DNA of 64,000 nucleotides, taken from assembly GCA_019916065.1 (NCBI GenBank), contig CM034237.1:59158590-59222589 (forward strand). Direction: 5' to 3'. Of this stretch, positions 58,482 to 64,000 are shown piece by piece. This stretch comes from Vitellaria paradoxa. Taxonomy: Eukaryota > Streptophyta > Magnoliopsida > Ericales > Sapotaceae. Below the pieces are notes generated by a model. It was given only the letters and a program-made list of their open reading frames with translations. It made no database searches and was not told the origin of the DNA. The translations under genes were made by a program, and so were the position numbers. Each line of letters begins with the position of its first letter. The stretch's first letter is position 1.

Positions 58482-58847
58482 TTTACAAATTTGTATGTGA
58501 CATTTAAATTTAATTTTTTTAAAAAATATTAAGTTGTTAAAAATTTAACAGCTATAAATTATTTATTTATATTTCAAATTAAATATTTTCATTAGAAATA
58601 TTTTTTTGGTAGTTAATTTTCATTAGAAATATTAAAACTCACTTTACTAGTTTAATGAAGAAAACAATGTTAGACATCCACACGTTGTTGTGCTGTTAAC
58701 TGCACACTGCTACAAATTCGATGCTATCCAACTCCAAAGGGCTCCATTCGGTCTTTTCTCCAAAATTGATTTGGTATTTTCTATTTTTTTAGCCCCCAAA
58801 TTAATGTTACTTTCAACTTATTTGTAAATTGCTTGTCATAAAAATTA

Positions 58848-58952
58848 GGGTTAAATGCTTTAATATCCCCTATACTTAACTCGATTTGCACTTAATCCTC
58901 CCGACTTCAGAAACTAGCACTAGTACCCCTTGTACTGTGCACAACAGTACAA
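58848..58952 (+). repeat. Left terminal inverted repeat of the MULE
   Basis: About 105 bp matching the reverse complement of 63731-63834 with scattered mismatches. In MULEs the terminal repeats bind transposase and often hold promoters; the transposase gene here reads inward from this end. Confidence 0.9.
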
Positions 58953-59492
58953 CAACAGACGTCGTTACGTTAAGGGTCTAAAAAGTCATTTTTGCCCTTC
59001 TTTAAATAAATGGAAAAAACCCTTGGAGATTTCGAAACTCTCTCAGACAAAACTTTTTCGTTGGACGGTGGTCCCCCAAAAAAAGCCCTAGTTGGAGGAC
59101 GATTCAATCGGTGAATCGATTTCGAGCATAAAACCAGAGTACAATTCAACAATCGACGATCTCCAACGTCGATAGCGACTCTCTCGAAGTCTGAACCACT
59201 CCAACAGTGACCGAACACGACTGCGACTGAAAAAGGAAAACAGGTGTGTACGTATTTATATCTATGGTGCATGACGTGTAAGAGAAAAGTAGTGTATAAT
59301 ATTCCTCTGTGTGTGTGTGTTGTCTGTCTTTTGAATGAGAAATGGGTCCATTAGGACTTTCTTTTGGGAGACATATGCCCAACACATGGGCCTCTGTGGG
59401 TGTAAAAAATGTCTTGGGCAAAATTGATAACTTGTTTTTGGGAGATTAAAATTGCTTTTTTTTTTCCTGATATTTGTTTTGTTGCGTGTAGG

Positions 59493-61897
59493 ATGGCTGA
59501 TTTGAAGACACTTGTGCTGCATCATGGTGGGTTTTTTTAGGAGACTCCGCAGGAGACCATTTACAGAGGGGGCACAGTGGAGTATTTAGAGAGGTTTGAT
59601 CCAGATCTTCTGAGTTTTATTGATTTACAGTCTTTGAGAAAGTGGCAGGTGAGACAAGGTTATGACCTAAAGTTTGTGAAAAATGAAACTGTGAGAGTGA
59701 CAGCGATTTGTAAGATGAAGTGTGGGTTTCGTATCCATGCTTCACCTATGTAAGGTGAGAGAACATTTCAAATTAAGTCACTACAGCCAAAACACAAGTG
59801 TGGAAGGTCCTATACTAACCATCTTGTAAACTCTAGGTATCTCTCCAACAAGTATTTGGAGAAGCTTAGGAATAATCCTGGAATCGGAATTGAGGCTTTT
59901 AAGAATGAGGTTAAGAGGGATTTGGCAGTTGATGTCAGTAGATATCAAGTGTATAAAGCTAAGAAAAAAGTAAAGGAGACAATCGAGGGTGATGTTAAGC
60001 AACAGTATGCTAGGCTCAGAGATTATGCAGCCACTGTTAGGCTACGTAATCCATGTACATGGATCAAGATCATGACTGAGAGACCAAGTGTTGCGTTGCC
60101 TCCCACTTTTTATAGGATTTATATCAAATACCATGCCTAGTTGCATGGGTTCGTGAATGGGTGCAAGCCTATAATTGGGCTAGATGGATGCTTTTTGAAA
60201 GGGGTTTATGGGGGGCAACTACTTAGTACTGTTGGTAGAGATGGAAACAAAAACATGTTCCCAATTGCAATCGCTGTTGTTGAGGCCGAGAATAAAGAGT
60301 CATGGAATTAGTTTTTAGAATTATTTCTTAATGATATTGGTGGTGTTGAGAATATGGGCTGGTGCTTTATATCAGATAAATAGAATGAGCTGGAAGCCAC
60401 GTTCGCAGAATTGATGCCCAACACTGAGCATAGGTTTTGTTTGAGGCATATATATGCAAATTTTTCTAAGAAATTCAAAGGCAAGAAATTGAAAGATTGT
60501 CTTTGGAAGGCAATGTCTGCAGGAACTGTGAGTGAGTTCCAGAGGCACATGAAGGAGATGGCTGCCATGAACAAAAAGGCATGTGAGTGGTTACAAAAGA
60601 TTGATGTCAAACTATAGACTAGGTCCTATTTTAACACAAGTTGCAAGTCCGACATTCTTGTCAATAATATGAATGAATCCTTCAATAGCTATATCTTAGA
60701 GGCTAAGGAGAAGCCCATTATCAGTATGCTAGAATGGATTAGGAGAAAGTTGATGAGCAGGTTTCAAGTCAAAAGACAAGGAATGGAAAAATACAATGGC
60801 GACCTATGCCTTCGGATTCAAGAGAAGTTGGAGAGGAATAAGGTGGCTGCGAGAAACTGTTTCCCATTCTTTGCTGGTGAACTGAAATTTGAAGTTGACT
60901 GCATGAACATAACCTACACTGTTGATTTAGGTAGATAGACATGTGAATGTAGAATGTGGAGCAAGCACGCCATTAGTGCCATTTATATGCATAAGCAAAC
61001 TCCGGAGGAATTTATTCATGTATGCTACAAAAAGGAGGTATATTTGAACATCTACAAATACATGATTAATCCTGTGCCTGGAGAGCATGATTGGTGTGAA
61101 ACTAGAATGGAGCCATCTCTCCTCCTTATATGAGAAAACAGATTGGCAGACCACGCAAGATGAGGATAAAAGATCCAGATGAGCCAACAAATTCATACAG
61201 AGTGTCGAGGAAGCATAGATTTATGGTTTGTACATGATGTCTATCTAAAGGCCATAATGGTAGGTCCTGCAAGAATGGTCCACAACAAAAGTCAAAGTTG
61301 AAAAAAAATAAGCAGCAGGAATGACTCAGCAGGTGAACTGCACTTGATTGAATTTTAATTCTATTTTCTGCACAATATCATTTCATTTGATGTCATTTGT
61401 GTTGTTATGTTGATTCTCAGGTGTCACAGACTGATCCTCAGAATAATCCTCAGACACAAACAACTACTACTCAGGTACTGCAATGTGATCTGCTGGTTTT
61501 AAATCATCTGCTAATGAGGAGTTGCTCTTTTTTTTTGGTCTGTTTGTAATCTGTTATTTTGAAAATTTGTTAATTTTGAAACTAAAAAATGTGTGTTTTC
61601 TGTGATACTTGGCTGGCCGGGCACAAACACAGCCTACTTCTCAAATGCCACCATCAACAATTGCCTCTGCTTCCTAAGCTAGATCTTATTCACAGGTAGA
61701 CAATTAGGAGTTGGTTGTTCATTATATTGTTTCTTGTTGTGTTTTCATACGTTTGAACTAATTGCTCTTTAATTTTATAGCCAACTGAATTGCCAACTCA
61801 CGCTGGGAAAATGTATTCATTGAGGACAAGAGCAATGAGACCAATTGGACCAATTTGAGGAAAAACTGGTGATGGGGGTGGAGATATATTTGAGTAG
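59493..61897 (+). pseudogene. MULE transposase (MuDR-type), inactivated by nonsense mutations and frameshift
   Basis: A frame opens at ATG 59493, after a probable 5'-UTR intron (donor about 59242, acceptor 59492), and keeps one frame for about 540 codons. It has seven point stops: 59538, 59751, 60138, 60309, 60381, 60615 and 60936. A one-base shift follows at about 61111-61125, then a stop within the zinc knuckle. Landmarks are the N-terminal MuDR domain (GYDLKFVKNE, CKMKCGFRI), DDE-region motifs (IGLDGCFLKGVYGGQLL, ESWN, FISDK, HRFCLRHIYANF), MNESFNSYILEAKEKP, and a SWIM finger remnant (TCECRMW then SKHAISAIY) that lacks its middle part and one Cys. A knuckle remnant (GHNGRSC) ends this part. 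Further small exons follow to about 61897 (PTELPTHAGKMYSLRTR). In an intact element this protein would cut and join DNA at the terminal repeats. Confidence 0.88.
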
Positions 61898-62842
61898 CCA
61901 ATCAATCTATTTGAAGACCAATGACTGTTTGTTGCTGGGCTGCTAATTGATGGGCTTTTGTAAAGCAATTGACTGATGGACTTTTGTGAAGCAGCTGATA
62001 TCTTTTGTGAAGGAGAAATTTCCACCACTGTTTCTTTTGTGCATCTGATATTAATTTGTAAAAGAACAATGTCATGACTCTTGAACTATATTTTGTAAAG
62101 GACATAAGTGATAAAATTATAGATATATAGGTTAGAATTAAGTTAACTTTGCTGCCCACAGTGTGCAGCCTATGTTCTATAAAGGATTGAAACATTCCAC
62201 CAATATGATATTTGCTCAAGTTTTTTTGTTTTTCCAAATTGTTGACTGTTACAAGTTACATAAATTTGGCTTCTTTTGTGTTGGCTGTTTTTTATTTTAT
62301 TTTACTTTTGGCACATTAGTTATTGGTGGTATTTTGATTTTGTTTTACTTTTGGCACATCAATTGTTGGTGGTATGTTCTGAAGGCAATGAAGGCAGTTG
62401 TAAGTTGGTCAATGTAGCAATGACTGTTTATTGCTGGTCAATGGATGCTAATGTCTCTGTTTAGTTTTTCTGTCTGTTTGTTGTTGGGCAGTGCAGCAAT
62501 GGCTGCTCAATTGCTGGTCAATTGATGGCAGTGAAACACAAAACACAAACCACAAAAAACACTAAAATAATGGCACGAAACACATGGATTAATAATCAGA
62601 AATGGGATTCTTCATTCATAATAACTTTGTGTAACATTGTATATCTATTACAATTGCAATAGTCATCTGGTAAACTAATTCCTCAACAAAAAAATACAGA
62701 GTGCATAAGTACTTAGCCAACAAAATTTGGATAAAAAACAAAATCAATTACCATCACCAAAATATACTACTGCCTATCCCAATATTATTACTCTAGTTGT
62801 CATTGTAAAGGGAAAACAAGTACATTAACAGTAACCCTATCC
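61898..62842. other. Middle of the MULE between the two convergent genes
   Basis: T-rich DNA, probably the 3' UTRs of both element genes. It contains repeated words such as AATTGATGG/AATTGCTGGTCAAT and TTACTTTTGGCACAT in several copies. Short open frames here match no family. Confidence 0.45.
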
Positions 62843-63496
62843 CTATCCAACTTCCAAAAAAACATGCTTATATATCTCTTTCCTCTTATTACATTTCTTC
62901 ACCTCTTTCTCCAAAATCTCAATTTTCTCCAAAAGTTTGGGAACCACCTCCTTTCCGCACACACACATTTGTGGATCAATCCATCTAAAAAAATTGTAAC
63001 TTGAAGCATCCTCCAAATTCAATAAAAAATAACAGTTAAACATAAATATTTGTATAAAAATCAGCCATAACAAATTTATTACATAACAACTATGCCTATA
63101 TATTTGAAATCATTTTCTATAATAGCATTTTACCCAACAATTTATGCATAAACCCATCCATGCCAATTTGCGTAAAATCAATAATTCAAATTCAAAAATT
63201 TAAACTTGAAAATTCAGAAATTAAAAATTTCAAACCTGAAAATTCAAAAAATAAAAATTCCAAACCCAAAAATTCAAATTTTCAAAATTTCAAACCCAAA
63301 AATTTAAAAATTAAATATTTCAAACCCAAAAATTCAAACCCGAAAAACTTACCCCTGATCTTCCATATCGTCCACAACCTAAAAATCTCTTACCCATGTT
63401 AGCATCAATCCATGATGTTCGTACGGAAGCCACAATACCGCAATAACATTTTTGTACAGAAAAACTTGAACGAGAAGACTTGGAAGAAGAAGACAT
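62843..63496 (-). CDS. GRF-type zinc-finger protein encoded inside the MULE, two exons
   Basis: Exon 1 is 63353-63496 (48 codons; M-SSSS-K start at 63496) and exon 2 is 62843-63010, joined by a GT/AG intron of 342 bp in phase 0. The product is about 103 aa with no internal stop. Exon 1 has KCYCGIVASVRTSWIDANMG and KRFLGCGRYGR; exon 2 has NFFRWIDPQMCVCGKEVVP and a basic coiled-coil-like end (LLEKIEILEKEVKK). This fits the GRF zinc finger (Pfam zf-GRF) and the plant group annotated like At4g04775. The Cys usually placed just before NFFRW appears to be Tyr, which may weaken metal binding. It reads inward from the right terminal repeat, which may supply its promoter. GRF fingers elsewhere bind nucleic acid; the role here is unknown. 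Confidence 0.75.
63180..63350. repeat. Minisatellite-like array in the GRF-gene intron
   Basis: An irregular array of CAAACCCAAAAATT-like words, about 16-20 bp apart, fills the second half of the intron (in plus coordinates). On the plus strand it gives a low-complexity open frame (N/K/F-rich), which is not a gene. Confidence 0.6.
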
Positions 63497-63730
63497 CCTC
63501 TTTCCTTCTTTGATGAATCTGCGACCTTCCTTCTGTGTTGGAAAGCTTGATTTGTAGCTTGCGATCGATATTTTGGCTGAAGGAAAAATGGCTATGGAGT
63601 CTTGTGACGTTCCCTTTTGTTTGAACCATTAAGGGTAGTTTAGTCATTTAAGTTTAATATATTCACCTAACGTCTCAAGCGAAGAGGCGTGTAAACCACG
63701 CACAGTTAAAAGTCATGGATTTATCCACTA

Positions 63731-63834
63731 TTGCACTGTTGTGCACTGTACAGGGGATACTAGTGCTAGTTTCTGAAGTCAGGGGGTTAAGTGCAAATCA
63801 AGTTAAGTACAAGGGGTGTTAAAGCATTTAACCC
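63731..63834 (-). repeat. Right terminal inverted repeat of the MULE
   Basis: Inverted partner of 58848-58952. The GRF finger gene starts about 235 bp inside its inner edge, so this repeat could carry that gene's promoter, as the terminal repeats of maize MuDR do for their genes; this is inference. Confidence 0.9.
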
Positions 63835-64000
63835 TAAAAATTATGTTCTTATAAACCAAATTTTGGTTTGATGTCATATTTGGAAAGCCGAAAAGGATAA
63901 TTTCTAATGTTAAACTTAAACCAATACTCTAAATGAACAAAACCAATACCTCTAAGTTATAGACATTCTCATTTTAGATATTTGTTAATCTAACTTCTAT

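Larger units (their letters stand above)
58839..63843. mobile_element. 4987-bp Mutator-like element (MULE) with TIRs and 9-bp target duplication
   Basis: The element runs from GGGTTAAATGC (58848) to GCATTTAACCC (63834). The perfect direct repeat TAAAAATTA (58839-58847 and 63835-63843) is a 9-bp target duplication. The terminal inverted repeats are about 105 bp (58848-58952 and 63731-63834), with long matched words such as ACTTCAGAAACTAGCACTAG and GTGCACAACAGT. Inside are a degenerate MULE transposase on the plus strand and a GRF zinc-finger gene on the minus strand, converging towards the middle. The empty site in the tandem copy at 56910-56918 (CAAAAATTA) confirms the insertion point. It is probably no longer able to move by itself. 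Confidence 0.93.
56310..64000. repeat. Tandem duplication of a non-coding segment; copy 2 carries two transposon insertions
   Basis: Copy 1 spans about 56310-57115 and copy 2 about 57120-63930 or beyond, counting its insertions. Shared landmarks in order are TTCATTAACTTG, AATAAATAAAAA-TATAAATTGAATAATTTGA, GCTTTACAAATTT, CAATGTTAGACATC, TCCAAAATTGAT, TGATATCATATTTG/TGATGTCATATTTG and GATAATTTCTAA/GATGATTTCTAA. Copy 2 is split by the LTR element (57349-58476) and the MULE (58848-63834). Copy 1 lacks both, with single target sequences at about 56539-56551 and 56910-56918. Confidence 0.8.

Noticed and set aside
63160..63402. 80-codon plus-strand frame rich in K, N and F
   Set aside because: It is produced by the minisatellite in the GRF intron.
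63405..63647. 80-codon minus-strand frame over the right part of the MULE
   Set aside because: It is a shifted reading of GRF exon 1; the other frame has the conserved CYCG...DANMGKRF residues and a good donor.

Overview
The window is nuclear DNA of a flowering plant, most likely a eudicot. It has spliced genes with GT/AG introns, plant-specific families (cysteine-rich receptor-like kinases, NDR1/HIN1-like LEA2 proteins, a class III peroxidase), very AT-rich intergenic DNA, and many plant transposon types. The species cannot be named from the sequence.

Layout. (1) 1-4.0 kb: a CRK gene on the minus strand. It runs off the left edge, and exon 1 carries a one-base frameshift. (2) 4-20 kb: no intact gene; repeats include an AT block, a 286-bp Mutator-type MITE, a 0.8-kb foldback hairpin, a degenerate ~110-bp satellite, a ~3-kb inverted-repeat complex and an orphan CRK signal-peptide fragment. 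(3) 20.0-23.9 kb: a second, apparently intact CRK gene of seven exons (682 aa). (4) 24-29.3 kb: intergenic DNA with a 0.57-kb MITE that carries a tRNA-like Pol III promoter. (5) 29.3-39.5 kb: four minus-strand NHL/LEA2 genes, interrupted by a 2.46-kb solo LTR. (6) 42.1-44.2 kb: a four-exon secretory peroxidase. (7) 44.3-56 kb: no recognisable gene; microsatellites, short tandem arrays and a hAT-type MITE. (8) 56.3-64 kb: a tandemly duplicated non-coding segment whose second copy received a 1.1-kb deleted copia-like LTR element and a 5.0-kb Mutator-like element (MULE). The first copy preserves both sites nearly as they were before insertion.

The resident genes are typical of plant surface, stress and defence functions: CRKs as plasma-membrane receptor kinases, NHL proteins as single-pass membrane LEA2 proteins, and the peroxidase in the cell wall. 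All are on the minus strand. Nothing shows that they work as one system; tandem duplication explains the CRK pair and the NHL group.

The most interesting object is the MULE at 58848-63834. It has ~105-bp terminal inverted repeats and a perfect 9-bp target duplication. Its transposase gene is dead (seven in-frame nonsense codons, at least one frameshift and part of the SWIM finger missing). On the opposite strand, reading inward from the right terminal repeat, is a two-exon open gene for a ~103-aa GRF-type zinc-finger protein. Exon 1 is too short to be caught by simple ORF finding. The arrangement recalls the convergent mudrA/mudrB genes of maize MuDR, with a GRF-finger gene in the mudrB position.
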